Of a stretch of 64,000 nucleotides of DNA, positions 10,901 to 22,658 are shown piece after piece (the stretch's first letter is position 1; every line of letters starts with the position of its first letter). The notes under the pieces were generated by a model, which had not been told where the DNA came from, searched no databases, and worked only from the letters and a program-made list of their open reading frames with translations. The translations under genes were made by a program, and so were the position numbers. The DNA comes from Lasioglossum baleicum (Eukaryota > Arthropoda > Insecta > Hymenoptera > Halictidae), in the NCBI RefSeq assembly GCF_051020765.1, contig NC_134943.1, forward strand, positions 2,170,001 to 2,234,000, read 5' to 3'.

Positions 10901-13900
10901 TTAGGTTTGTGTTAAGATAATGTTTTTTCCTTTTTAATAGAAAATATTGGTCTCTTCTAAAAAATGATTGCCCAAAGGCTGTAATCCCTTTGTGGCATTA
11001 TTGATTAAAGCAAAAAGTATCGATTTTATGTGTGGTCTAACACAATCCTCTTACTAACAATAAGAAGAAACAGCCTTGCCTTCCCGGCCTCGTAGCCACA
11101 CACTCTACGAATAATGCTGCAATGTTTTAAGCAACACAACTTCAAAACTACTCAACGTTCCTAACTTTCTCTCGTTATTCTCCTGAAATATCCACGTGAC
11201 AATCGATAACTTGGATGACTTAACGTGATCACCACCTGACGACAGTTGCGCTTAGCCCTATATATCATCCCCTTGTGCTACCGTACGCGTTTTAAGTGCC
11301 TATCATAAATCCTTCCAAACCTGAAGAACACCTCCCCATCAGTCTTCAACTTCACTTAACATACGTTCTGTTTTCGACGTGCTGCTGTCGAAAACCGACC
11401 TGGTTAATGACTGCTCGTTTAGTATTACCGGAATAGCTACCTATTTCAACTTTAACTCTTAAGCCTTATGTGAGTACCCGAGAACTACTCTCAATTTCTT
11501 TTTTTAAACTTCTTTAATATTCCTTTTAATATGCTAACATCTTTTAATAGTGAGTTGTAAAATTGTTGTAGATTTTAATTTTATTGGATGCAATATTGAA
11601 ATATTGGCTACTGACTTGAGGATTAAGAGAGTGGTCTCATTCGAATTGTGGGATAAACAATTTTTAAATTTGAAACAATTTAAAAAACCCGTAACAAAGT
11701 TTTTGAACTAAAAATTTCTTAAAATATTGAATACAATTATTACTTTCCTGTCCGCGATAATTCGTAATACAATTTTGTTGACTTCAAACGCAGGCAACTT
11801 GTCACCGTAAAAAGGCAGTTGTATTTTAAACAACTCATTTAAGGCTGACGGAATAAAGTATAACTTTTTAAAAAAGCGATTCATATCTGCCTAATTGTAT
11901 AAGAACATTTATAGTTACGTACTTATAGTTAAACTGGAAGGATCAACCTAAAATAGCATTTTTGTGTAGACTACTTATAATAATCGACAAATAACTTTTT
12001 ACTCTCACAAAAAGTTCAGATGTCACTGTTCAGATATTAAACAATAGATACGTTTGTTTTAAGAATATTGAGCAATAGATGAATTCGTATTGATCTGTTG
12101 TTACCATATGATAATTTAAAAGATTAAATTATTTCGTATTTCATTCTCCTTTTGTTGCGTTTAAGTGTTGGTTAAGCGAACTATTTATTGTCCATTATTT
12201 ACTGTTTCGAAACCATTCGTTGTATTTATCAGAAACTGTTTCCATGACTTCAGAAACAAAATCAAAGTGAAACGAGGTTTCGAAGGTACACTGTTACTAA
12301 AGTACTTCATGAAAGCTTCTCCTCCGGTTTCATATAATGTTCTTCTTTTTAGTTTTCTGGAGAATTATGGTGCACGCTTCCAAGTGCCTCTCAAACGTTG
12401 TTCTTAACTTCGTTTAGTTTTAATTTGAAGTTGATGTTGCTGAAATACTTTTTCTCTTCAGCTCGAACGAAAGCATACCTACCTTCAATTTTTGACGCGA
12501 GGCAACAGTTTTCTAAAAACTTGCTTCCACAAAATTATGAAAAAAGGAAAATTGTTTATATGTCACTATCTTCAAATACACCTGATGATTGTCGTAGGTG
12601 TTTAATACATTTTTAGTTAGACTATTAGGATAGTCTCAACAATTTAATTATACAGGATGTTCCAAAAATGTTGTTCTTACTTAAACGAGGGGATTGCTGA
12701 GGTCGTCGTTTGAAGTAACTTTTTCCTTCGCAAAAATGTTCTCCGCGGCTTTGTTAAGAAGTTATTAGTGAAAAACACGAACCAATCAAGAAGTCGTAGC
12801 CGTGCTCTAATTGGCCCATATTTTTCGTTAATAACTCCATAACAAAGCCGCGGAGAACATGTTCGCAAAGAAAAAAGTTACTTCAAATCACGTTTTAAGG
12901 AAGTATAACATTTTTAGGACACCCTGTATAGAGAACACTTCGGATTTCGGTCTTTCACAAACAAAACTGATCGATACTGGAGAATCTTTTAGATTAGATT
13001 TGATTAATTTACATTCATCAATCCAAGAGATTAATTTCTTGTATCGAAACATAATTTATTTGTCGGACTTACAATTTTGTGGAAATATTTCTAGTTTCAT
13101 CAAATCATCTAGTTTCTTCAAACTAATGTAATACATCTACTTTTGTGTGAGAGGATTTTAATGTCGATAATAATTTCACATAATCACCCGATTTTGAAAG
13201 ATGGATGAAAAAGATGTAAATACTGTACTTTTATTAGACAGAATGAATAATGTCTGTCAATTTATTTCCTCAATCAACACATTATTATTTCATTGTACTC
13301 AATGAATCAACTGAATGCTGTCTGTCGCTATGATTGCTTCCTAAATGCTTGATTGGGGAATTAATATTTCAAACGGTTTTTTTCCGGAAATACACGATAA
13401 TAAATAATGTTAATAACACCTATAACTTCTTTTTCGTTTCTCGTTCAAAACCGGGGGATCAGTCTATCGATCCATCGTACTTAAGAAATTAAGTTAGAGT
13501 GGCATTTAACAGTAATTAATTTAACTAGCAGAAATGAATTTTCTTCGGTAAAGACTTTATTAGATCAGTAATAAAGTCAGTTTCATATATTTTATCACAG
13601 TTCTTGTTTTCAGACCTCGATTCATCAGGATTATTAATTTACGTTTCTAATAACACTGACCAAAGTCAATTTGATACGTATACTTTTAATGCACATATTT
13701 CTGCTATCATTCTACTATTCATTCTCCAACTTGTATGAACTTCTAACTCACTTGTAACGTTTAGAAAACACCACACAGAACATTTTGGAAAGGTAAAAAT
13801 GTCTGTACAATCAACAGTAAAAAATTTTTAAAGAAGAACTTGAAGTTGGTTCGATGAATTGATGATTATATAATGTATTTAAACTTTAAAGGTATCAATA

Positions 13901-15476
13901 CGGGATCACGGATGCCGGTTAGACAGTTTAATGTTCACAGTCCAGAGCCTGCTGTCAGTTCACTGTAGTTTTTAGACATCAGAACAAGGCGGTCTGAAGT
14001 ACAACACCGTACCATTTTGACAGAATTTTTCGGTAATTCCCATAGCAACCTGTTCGGCTGACCTTGTAGTCCATTTTTGAAGGTCATCCAACCTTACACT
14101 CGGATTAAGAATTCCTTAAGTGGTACCAAATGAAATAGCAAAGTCAAATAGAAAATATAGATTTATTTTCAAATAGAATATACTTAATGTAAAACCAAAT
14201 ACAATATTTAGTATAGGCTTTGCGCATAGAGGACCTCAATTTAAAGAAATCGAATTTGAAAATTTGCCGCATACCATTACTATTCCAGATTTGTTATCAC
14301 GATCATTCTATGTATTGCTATTTTTTCAGTAATTTCGGTATTTTAAGGTGAAATAGAGCCCAATTTTTTTATTCAAGCAATGAACTTTAATGAATAAGAT
14401 TTTTCGCTTTTGTTCGTTGATCATTTGCCAAAAAGATTAAATAAGAAAATATTTTATTGATTAAAGTTCATCGCTTGTGAATAAAGAAATTCGGTTTTAT
14501 TTCACCTTAAAATACCGATATTACTTTCTTGCCAATCCAATAAATAGAATACAGACACGGTAATCAGTTGTAATCTAAAACACACGTTCCTGACGAATTT
14601 TCAAATTCTATTTTCTCAGGCATACCGCTTTTATATTTCATGTACGATTCTTCATCAAATCATTTTTGGCTGCGACATGATTTTTGAAACACCGATCATT
14701 GCACACTTGTGTACATACACAACGTATCCTTTTATGAACGTAGTCCTTTCAAACGGGCAACTATGTCCTTTTACATACACAACTATAAACATTCATCATA
14801 TTCGATTCTATTTCCTGTAGGCAAGAGTCATAATGTTTAAAAAAATTCATCCTGTTCATCTATTTACTTTGGGACACACAAACGCCTTCTTTCAAGTAGC
14901 AATATATTTTATCCTTTACTATTAATGTCCTTTAATTACGTGTTTTCTAGCAAGACGAAAAATATTTTCCTATTTTTAGACGAAAAATAGTGGATCCAAA
15001 AAGCATTTGAATACTAAATTTTCGATTCTTGAAAAATTGTCAATATTTAAACCTAGATTCATTTTTGAAACTCGAAGCCTCTACTTTTGCAACCCATCAT
15101 TCATTTTCTTCCAACAAATGTAGGATATCATATTTTTCATGATAAAGCAAGTGGGAAACTAAAAACACATTTTTCTATGGGTTTTCCATTCACTAGATCA
15201 TGCAAAAATATATATGTTAGACAAGAAATATCGATTATGAAAATAGAGGTTTCAAGATTTAAAACGGGTTTAGGTTTGCTACTGTACAATATTTATTTAC
15301 AAAATTATAACCCTTTGAATTACCCAAAATGTATAGTTCAAATATTTTTAGGATCCACTGCAGAAGTATGCCAGTATTAACGTATACTTATGTTTTCAGT
15401 GCGCAAGGAAAACGAGGAACTGTTGAATTCTCTCAACAGGGACTACTCGGCCGAAAACACAACGGTACCTCCGTAA
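4950..15476 (+). CDS. Ser/Arg-rich single-pass membrane protein, three exons
   Basis: Exons 4950-5358, 8693-8932 and 15400-15476 join in phase (GTTAG|GTAGG donor, CTTTAG and TTTTCAG acceptors; second donor CAAA|GTACTT is weak) into 241 residues. I do not recognise the family. Residues 1-190 are hydrophilic, rich in Ser, Arg and Asp, and look disordered (SRSSSERK near residue 14, then RSSRRSSVQSSRSR). A basic stretch ARRHRR is followed by one hydrophobic segment at about 191-213 and a short polar tail RKENEELLNSLNRDY with an N-T-T glycosylation sequon near residue 235. The positive flank before the segment predicts N-in/C-out, which would expose the sequon outside. The intron phases, the coding-like tail and the membrane segment support a real gene. 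Two alternative ends are possible (see separate entries). The introns hold several MITEs. Confidence 0.7.
5359..5435 (+). CDS. Intron-retention end of the same gene's exon 1
   Basis: If the donor at 5359 is not used, the frame from 4950 stays open to TAA at 5433-5435, giving a 161-residue protein without the membrane segment. The extra residues remain Ser/Arg-rich (RSFRSRSLT). This may simply be chance read-through; transcript data would decide. Confidence 0.2.
6685..6868 (+). mobile_element. hAT-type MITE, family A, copy 2
   Basis: Ends TAGACTGCGGA and ATCCGCAGTCTG, with the family interior (ACTGTTTTAA and ATAAAATCCGC near the right end). The left flank GTGATAAG fits the family's target preference, but the right flank does not match it, so one side has decayed or been rearranged. 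Confidence 0.7.
8693..8997 (+). CDS. Exon 2 read through to an alternative C-terminus
   Basis: If the weak donor at 8933 is skipped, the frame continues to TAA at 8995-8997. The protein would then be 237 residues, ending STFLRPPAGSKELAEHRAPRN (residues 217-237 give it, written here in short pieces: STFLRPPAGS then KELAEHRAPRN). The membrane segment is kept and only the short tail after it changes; the N-T-T sequon is lost. Both tails look plausible, so alternative last exons are likely. Confidence 0.5.
9786..9847 (+). repeat. Dispersed repeat, copy 1
   Basis: Sequence GCGTTTCGTCC...CTCTGCTAATGGATTC...AGTAAGG...ACCCTGCCTTA resembles 44043-44105 over about 62 bp with scattered mismatches. Family unknown; perhaps a fragment of a larger element. 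Confidence 0.5.
12651..12928. mobile_element. Hairpin MITE with TACAGGRTGTYCC ends, copy 1
   Basis: Left end TACAGGATGTTCCAAAAATG and right end inverted ...AGGACACCCTGTA, flanked by TA on both sides. The arms pair for about 100 bp: the pair CTCCGCGGCTTTGTTA / TAACAAAGCCGCGGAG lies inside, with AAGTAACTTTTT / AAAAAAGTTACTT outside it. Noncoding. A degenerate copy lies at 28279-28569. Confidence 0.8.
14328..14526. mobile_element. Foldback MITE
   Basis: Left arm AGTAATTTCGGTATTTTAAG and right arm ending CTTAAAATACCGATATTACT are inverted copies. The arms extend about 60 bp, taking in AAGTTCATTGCTTG-like sequence (ATGAACTTTAAT / ATTAAAGTTCAT), around a short AT-rich centre. Noncoding; family not recognised. 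Confidence 0.75.
14988..15361. mobile_element. Tc1-like MITE
   Basis: Left end AGTGGATCCAAAAAGCATTT and right end inverted ATATTTTTAGGATCCACTG. The CAGTGGATCCAAAAAGTATT style is that of Tc1-type ends. A single matching end lies at 5909. The interior has only a chance ORF. The right end sits close to the acceptor of the gene's last exon and may have supplied part of its upstream sequence. Confidence 0.55.
15400..15476 (+). CDS. Last exon of the membrane-protein gene
   Basis: Acceptor TATGTTTTCAG|TG, then 24 codons R-K-E-N-E-E-L-L... to TAA at 15474-15476. It needs one base from the preceding exon; the donor at 8933 supplies A, making ATG (Met). Other frames of this segment also stay open, including one to 15511, but that frame gives a low-complexity product. 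Confidence 0.55.
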
Positions 15477-16219
15477 GAAATTCGTTCCGAGGGAAAAATC
15501 GCTTGTTTTGATGCACATTCGGACGAAAGTTTAGCCCGAAGAAGGAAGAGGAAACGAAGTGAATTTGGAACAGGAACCGCAAATGGGAGAGGACAATGGC
15601 AACCTCATTCCGGAGCGCCAAAATTGACGGTCGCTTTTCGAGAACGGCGTTGAACTTTTCCTACGACAGTAGAGTTACGATTGTATTTGGGACGTTTTAG
15701 ATACAGCCACAGAGATACCGAGTTTCATTTGTTCGTATTAGTGCTGTGTATACGGTCAATTTGTCGATTTCGCCATTAATACGGACCTCTAATTAGATCT
15801 ACAAGGTAGAATCGATTCTGCGACTTTGTCTCTTTCGTTTAGAAAGGACGTGTATAAGTTCATTTTTCGGATCGCATAGTCGGAAGTACATTTTTGCGAG
15901 AAATCATGCAAAGAATACGAAACTATGCGTGTTAAATTCGTGTCGCTTTGGTCAGCTCGTTATTAATGTTATTACGACGAGTTAAAGATTGTACGAAATT
16001 TGTTACGACGAAGTCAAAAACAATATAATATTTCATCGCGTGTTCCTTTGATACACGAACGTTTTGCTCGACGTAAGAACTCGGTTTAATTTTTCACAAA
16101 ATACTCGGTCGTTCAGAAAGTTCTGCGGATTTTCTGTTTAAAATAATTCGTGCATCTTGTCCAATTTTTTGAATCGGTTACTTTGCCTTCCTCCAACTGT
16201 TTTGCAAGCTCATTGGCAG

Positions 16220-16348
16220 CAGTGTCGCCAGATGAGCGGAGGGAGCACGAAGTGAGGGGAAAGAGTTACCCTCTCTCTGCGAGTACCGGACTCGCGTCAC
16301 GTGACGGGAAGGTAGAGTGGGGACACGAGTCTTGATCTGTCGACATTG
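16220..16348 (+). mobile_element. hAT-type MITE, family B, copy 1
   Basis: Left end CAGTGTCGCCAGATGAG; right end GATCTGTCGACATTG is its imperfect inverse. Flanks ATTGGCAG (16212-16219) and GTTGGCAC (16349-16356) match at 6 of 8 bases. Shares GGAGGGAGCA, CTCTCTCT and GGAAGGTAGAGTGGGGACAC with copy 2. Confidence 0.75.
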
Positions 16349-16399
16349 GTTGGCACGGTCTCTCTTGCAGAAAAGTAATAATTCGTTTCGCAGAAGTAA

Positions 16400-16600
16400 C
16401 TATTTGGCTGTTTTCAACTTATGAGTCTTCCTCATAATGTGTTTCTTATCAGATAAATCAAAATCTCCTTCTTTAATCGATTTGTACCAATGTTCACGTG
16501 TCTCTGCAGTTATAATATTGTCATCGTAAGCTTCCCAATCAATTGTTTTAGACGATTGTTTTAAAAATTGTTTAAGAATTGTTTTAAAGTCTCTCTGCAT
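16400..16600 (-). CDS. Coding-like 66-codon ORF, unknown
   Basis: ATG at 16600-16598 to TAG at 16402-16400 gives 66 residues, Lys-rich and compositionally normal (…KTIDWEAYDDNI… then ETREHWYKSIKEGDFDLSD). An in-frame TAG lies three codons before the ATG. It reads more like protein than the surrounding chance ORFs, with W, Y, D and E in balanced use, but I do not recognise the family. It may be a small gene, a terminal exon, or a fragment of a mobile element or retrocopy. It lies between two MITEs on the strand opposite the upstream gene. Confidence 0.3.
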   Translation of the reverse strand: MQRDFKTILKQFLKQSSKTIDWEAYDDNIITAETREHWYKSIKEGDFDLSDKKHIMRKTHKLKTAK

Positions 16601-17135
16601 TGAAGTCTACCTTTTGAATACCTAATTTGTAAAAAACAATTGATAGCCTTCGATGAACAATCCACAGAGTTTTCTAAACGATTTAATATTAGTCTACGAA
16701 TCGACCGAAAGCAAGTAGTTGAAGGGTACGAGTGAAATTCCGAACGAATTTCTGTTGGAAGGAAGATCGAAATGTTAATATTTTTGCAACAAAGTCTTCT
16801 CTTCTCATTCCATACGAATGCAAAAAATTGTTACGAAAGTTATTCCATTGGAGCTGCTGAAAAAGACAATTTTAAGAAAGAGAGGGTGAGGGAATAGTGT
16901 TTGTTGAGGATGATGAAGTTTACGGAGTCGTTTAGTTATTAAAATCATGTGAAACGGTTTTTGGAACTTGTATTTTCGTTCCCGATACCAGTGTTACTCT
17001 CAAGTGAGATTATGATGTCTGATTAATTTCACTCGCGTCAACTTGGACACGTAACGCCGATATAATTTATTATACTTCGCGAAAGTCTTCCACTTTAAGA
17101 CATAATCCATGTACTCGAGTGTTACGAGGGAGATA

Positions 17136-17512
17136 TTAGGTTGGTGCAAAAATAATCGCCGTTTTCGTTCTCAGTTTTGAAAGCTGTATATTTTAGACGG
17201 AGTTATGTTTGCTTAACGTTACTGTTAAAAGGTCGGACATTTCATATGCAACAACCTACTATACGAATGTAATAAGCAGACTGCGGATCTTTGTTCAAAT
17301 AACAATTTTTTACCTGAATTGCAGGAAACTGGATTGAAACAGAAATATTTTCTTTTTCAATATGGTAACTAGGTTGAAAATACAGCAGCATCTTTAAATT
17401 CTCATTTTTGTTATAAATGTATAAAATCCGCGATCTAGTAATAAGATAGGACGTTGTTTCAGAAAAACCACTAAAGTACAAACTGATGAATATTATTTTT
17501 GCACCAGCCTAA
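17136..17512. mobile_element. mariner MITE interrupted by an hAT element
   Basis: Left end TTAGGTTGGTGCAAAAATAA and right end TTATTTTTGCACCAGCCTAA are classic mariner terminal repeats, flanked by TA (17134-17135, 17513-17514). Removing the hAT-type insertion at 17277-17437 and its duplication leaves about 208 bp with no transposase, so it is an internally deleted mariner. It predates the hAT insertion. Confidence 0.9.
17277..17437 (+). mobile_element. hAT-type MITE, family A, copy 3 (nested)
   Basis: Ends CAGACTGCGGATC and ATCCGCGATCTA (an AG to GA change in the right repeat). Perfect 8-bp duplication GTAATAAG at 17269-17276 and 17438-17445. It lies wholly inside the mariner MITE. Confidence 0.9.
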
Positions 17513-20500
17513 TACATTGTTTTGTCTATTGTTTATTCGTAAGGAGATGTTCGTATGATTTCAGCTGTTGTTACACGATCACGCATGAAACCTTGTAAAC
17601 GAACTGTATATTTAGCATCGAGCATTGATCCTTAGAGGAGTAGACGGTATAATTGCTGTTGTCGGTTGTTTATAAAATATAAACTGTCTCGAGTTAGGTG
17701 AAACGGCGTCTGTTGTAAAATTACGTTATCGTAGCACGGGACAAGGAAGAGCGAGCATTATTTACATGTAAGATTTTGTACAGTAAGAAGAGTAGCAGTG
17801 CGATTAAAAAATTCTTTTTTGTTACATTCTAGCATACGTATCTTCCAGTAACTAATTGAACGTGGAAGCAATAGTCTTTTTTTCAACGGAGTTCATTTCA
17901 CAGTGAAATGTAATTAATCCTTTGATCGTCCATCCCCTTTGAGCTATACAAATAGCACTCGTAAATAAACGCGTCGACGACTTGTTTCGAGGAATGTTGT
18001 TTAATGTACTGTGTAAAGAATATGAAGTAGGACTTCCATTATCCGAATACAATACTTCTTTCTACTAGACTGTGTGTGTGCGTGTGTGTGCGTGTATCCT
18101 TATTCGAAGAGCGACGAATGAATGTTTCCTTATTTTGAAACGTACACATGTGCCTCTGCGAAAAAGGCTTGGATGCTTAAACAAATTTTTTAGAAGATAT
18201 GATTTTGTTTAGATTGGCCTAAAATATATTGAATCCTGATGCGATGCTTGAAATACTTTGATGTTTTTCCATGGCGTAATTTCCTCATACGCAAAATTTC
18301 AAAATATAGTTACTGAATTCCAAAATCATTCGGAACATTTTTCATCGAACTGAAACGTACTATACAATTTTTAAATTGACAAGTTATTTTAACAAGTTGT
18401 AATTTTTACTGGGGTACCATATAAAACTTTAACAGTTTTTGAATAATTATGCAATGCGTGCCTCAGGTTGTAAATATGAAACACAAGTATCATCTGTTTT
18501 ATTCATACTTACGCCAGCATGTGTCTACAATTAATGAATAAATAAATTAAACTAATTTGCGAGTTGAATAATTATTTACGAAATGGTAATATTAATTCAG
18601 TTAGACTTCGATTTGGATTCAACTTCATAAATTAAATTGAAAATATATTGGGGAACTTAATGAAATAATGACAACGTAATCGTTTATATTCAACACATCT
18701 TATCAAAAATTCTCTTATTCAAAAGAAGGAAATGATTTCTGGTATCTGGAATGCGTTTTAATTCTCTAATGCGTAAATATTAATTCATAACTGCGTCAAT
18801 ATCAGAACTGCGCTTCAATCAGAATGATTTTCACTGCATCTCATTCAGGATTAATATAAAATAACTTCCCTCTCCACTTTTAGATTGGAAATTAGTCAAA
18901 CTAACATCCAAACGTTATCTAAAAAATGTTGACACTTTATAATACTATGCATGATGTTTGCGTTATTACTAAACCTCGTATCCTCATAAATGAAAAAGAG
19001 AAAAAAGTTCTACTGCATCTGTAATATGTTCTTAAAATTAAATAAATTTTTATGAAATAAGCGAGACTTCCAAAACGAATGTAGTAATCTCACAAGTGAT
19101 ACAGAGCCAGGAATGATATAAATAATATAAATCTTTCCTGCTATGGTCATTTAGTAGTTTTATTGGCAAAGCTACAGAAACTAAAAATGTTGACAAGAAA
19201 TAATGTAAACACCATGTATATGCTACAGTTTTTGAGACTTCGCTTTTTAGTGACCATCTCGAAGTGATTACCATCGATTTAGCTGAAACACGATAGAAAA
19301 TTAGAATATTGAAAAATATTAGACGTGTTTTTCTATCGGCAATCGTCTATTGAAAAGATGGAAGTGACTCTCTCTATCTTTCCTTTCTAAACAATTCTTA
19401 TAATTAGGTAAATTACCCTATTTTAATATGTGTTAGATGTTCATTTTCCACACATGTTTTAAATAAAGGATTTCTCGAAAAGTTTAGTTAAACGATTACG
19501 TCGTTTGAAAGTTCACATTCTTACAGCTTCAATCTTTTTGTACAGTTTTGCAATTTCCTGTTCGATCGAATAGGTTTCCCACTCGAAATTTTGAGAGCTG
19601 TTTTCGCCCCTTCAGTATGGACGATTGCCAATAAAGGGGATACGTGACTAATAATTTTCAGTGCTCCATCTCTGTGGAGTTTTTAAATTGCCACTTGTGG
19701 ATGGTCCCTGGTAAGTAGTTTAGCATGAATAATTTTCAATAGACGAGACGATTGAATAATTACTGAACCGATGGATGGAAGAGAACCGATGGAGGATGTG
19801 CTTGACCTAAAACAATAAAATAACTTTTGCCTTAGGTTGATAAAAGTCTATCTTTTCTAGAATTAAAAATATACCGAATAAGATCACAATTGAAGGTTCG
19901 CTCAATTCCAAAATGTCGAACGTGAACATTTATTATTTCCGACTGCGTATGGAACGATTCGTCTTGCTTGTATACGAAGCAAATAAAATATTTCTTGGTA
20001 ATGCAACATTCGCTAATGAGATTTTGACAGGTATTACCTAAAGAGAGTAAATATTATAATGTGCAACTTATATTGTATAAGGTTAGCCAGATATCGAAGG
20101 TATTATAAGGAGATATATGAGCGAATAGAAATAAATAATATTTGTTAGAATAAAAATTGATATAAAGTTTGTAATATCGGAGGGAATTATTGACACGCAC
20201 CGCTCGGCGTTCATAATGTATACTAAAACAGTATTAGTCATAGTAGTGATCACAGTATGATGAATAAATCATTTTATCCATCGATGCTCAAGCAGTTTCT
20301 ATCTCGTCAATTCTTGTCTTTTGCGCCGAATTATCAATTATGCTAATACTCTATTCCTCTATTACTCTGAAGACAGCCGTCCTTATGAGATGTCACCCTT
20401 GTTTTATAAAACCATGAACTTCTGTCACAAAGCTTTTTCCAACGAGAAACCATATTTAGAGGAGTTTCTTTAAAAAGAATTCGAGAATCGAACGGTTTTC

Positions 20501-20575
20501 GATTTAAGTGTATCCCAAAATTGCATTTCTTTTATTTGTTTAATCTCCTACGTAAATGATACAGATTGTGCTAAG

Positions 20576-20876
20576 TAGACTGCGGATCTTTATACAATAT
20601 AAAAATGATCTACACATATCTGTTCTAAGAAATAAGAGTCAAATATTCATAATTTTTTAAATAATTTCAGTGAGGTAAAAATAATATAATAATCTGTTTA
20701 CTATTTTTAATGTCACATATTCGTTTTTGGTCGTCTATACATAAACAGTCAAATAGAAAAAAATTTCATTGTGTATTGAACAGTTTCAATATCATGAGCA
20801 TAATTTTTCTAGTCATTTTACTATTTTAAATTTCATCTACACATTTTTGTCATAAATGCACAAAGTCCGCAGTCTA
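20576..20876 (+). mobile_element. hAT-type MITE, family A, copy 4 (long form)
   Basis: Ends TAGACTGCGGATC and GTCCGCAGTCTA. At 301 bp it is the longest copy because the right half (TTACTATTTTTAATGTCACA / TTACTATTTTAAATTTCATC) is duplicated inside. Left flank GTGCTAAG fits the target preference; the right flank does not match. Confidence 0.75.
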
Positions 20877-21707
20877 TCACTGATGTGTACGCTCTCGCTA
20901 AAAGAAAGCATTTATATTCAACTTTGAACACAGTTTAACAATCAGAAATTTCAGTTTTTCATTCCCGATATAAAATCTTATAACTAATCTCTGAATATCG
21001 GCCTTTTTCAAGGTTGTTGCTTTTCGTCGAGATCGAAGAAGCTTCTACTGAGCAGACAGTTTGTACAATTAACGGAGACCTACCCTTAAAAATTGCACAA
21101 AGCGTTTACAATGGCTAACTTGGAGGAATTTGGGAAGCTTTTGTAACGTATCTGCGTCGCACAATCCACCGTCGCCCCTTGCACGACGAGTTGTCTTAAG
21201 GTATCTTGTAAAACTAAATTTACATCCCAAAACAGAACTTTGTTAACAAAATGAAGATTTTATCGTTTCTTCTTTGAATACTCGAGAAACTTGTTGCACT
21301 CGCTTAAAACGAATGATAAAATAAATATAATGCAGTTAATAAGGCAAGTTGTTGACGTATACGTGGTTTGATAAAGAAAATCTGAACCTGAAAATGCGAC
21401 TTAAACCTTCAAATATTTTAATTAACAGTAGATTTACGGAACACTAAAAGAGTGACTATTTTACATTACCTGATACAAATATCAAGAATATTATGATATA
21501 TGCCAAAAAAATAAAATTTATTCGGTAATTCCTCATAAATACATTTTTATAATCTCAATAATTGTAAATTAAAAAATGTTGAATCCGCCATTTTGATGGC
21601 TTTGTAATTCTAGTGTTAAAATAAGCTTCGTTTGAACGAATACATCGATTCCTATGTCTCACCACTGTTACATGCATATCTCGGAATCTAGTTATTTAAT
21701 ATATGTG

Positions 21708-21884
21708 TAAATTGCGGATTTTATGCATTTATGACAAAATTTCAAACAGGAATGACATTAGAAAAATTAAAGAACACTGTCTTCTTATACCTTACTAAAA
21801 TTATTGAGAGAAGAAGTCTATTAAACTCCTGTTGCTCGTAATGGATGTAGAAAATTTTTATTTTGCATAAAGATCTGCAGTCTA
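21708..21884 (-). mobile_element. hAT-type MITE, family A, copy 5
   Basis: Inverted copy: begins TAAATTGCGGATTTTATGCA and ends GATCTGCAGTCTA. Both ends are eroded and no target duplication can be read. Confidence 0.65.
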
Positions 21885-22658
21885 TTAATATATACCAATA
21901 TATTTTGCTTTCATGAGTCAATATTGTAAAAATTCATTCGATCAGTCTCTTTCACGTCGAGAAATAGGAAAGAACATAGGGGACCATATCCGATGGGTAG
22001 ATTACAGCATTTGAGTGATACGATGTTTACGTACCAACTGTTCAACAAGTTCAGAATAATAGATAGGGGTGTTATTGTTCTGAAAGTTTCAGTCACCTGA
22101 TTGATAAGCTTGACGTTCGATCAAACAATGACTTCCGATGCGAAACTGCGAGTACACGGGAGGCTTAAATGGTGGTACAGTTCGAAAACGTGCCATGTTG
22201 TACAACAGGTTCAGATATTTTTTATAAAACCACGTATATTTATAGGTACGTAAACAGTATAGTCACAAAGGTGTATTGTTAACACCATTTCCCATTGTAC
22301 ATTCTCCATGAAATCTTACCGTTCACTTTTTTCACTTACAAGAATTATCCGGTATTTTGCAAGTGTGCAGAAACACTTTTCTTTTCTAACATGACATGCA
22401 GTGAAATTATATTGGTGGACGCACAAGTAATCTTTTTTTAGCAAATAATTACAAAGTCTTTTATTGAAAATATTTGAAGAACTGAATAAAACTTGTTCGA
22501 ATAATTCAATTAAAACTCTAGTAACACAACACAGTTTATCGTAATAAAAGATTTAAATATATTTTCTAACGTCGTCCTACATTGTTTCCTCCAAACTTTA
22601 ACATCCAGCACATTAATTGTCTCATTCTTCAATTATATATTTCATCCAAATTTATATA

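Larger units (their letters stand above)
8933..15399 (+). other. Intron 2 of the membrane-protein gene
   Basis: Gene-free. Holds a remnant of the pogo-like interior near 9505-9560, a dispersed repeat at 9786-9847, hairpin MITEs at 12651-12928 and 14328-14526, and a Tc1-like MITE at 14988-15361 that ends only 38 bp before the exon 3 boundary. No coding exon was recognised. Confidence 0.5.
15477..17990 (+). other. Probable 3' UTR and flank
   Basis: Sequence after the stop is moderately GC-containing, unlike the AT-rich DNA further right, and the first AATAAA I noticed is at 17964-17969. It carries an hAT-type MITE (16220-16348), a coding-like minus-strand ORF (16400-16600) and a mariner MITE with a nested hAT element (17136-17512). 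The 3' end is a guess. Confidence 0.35.
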
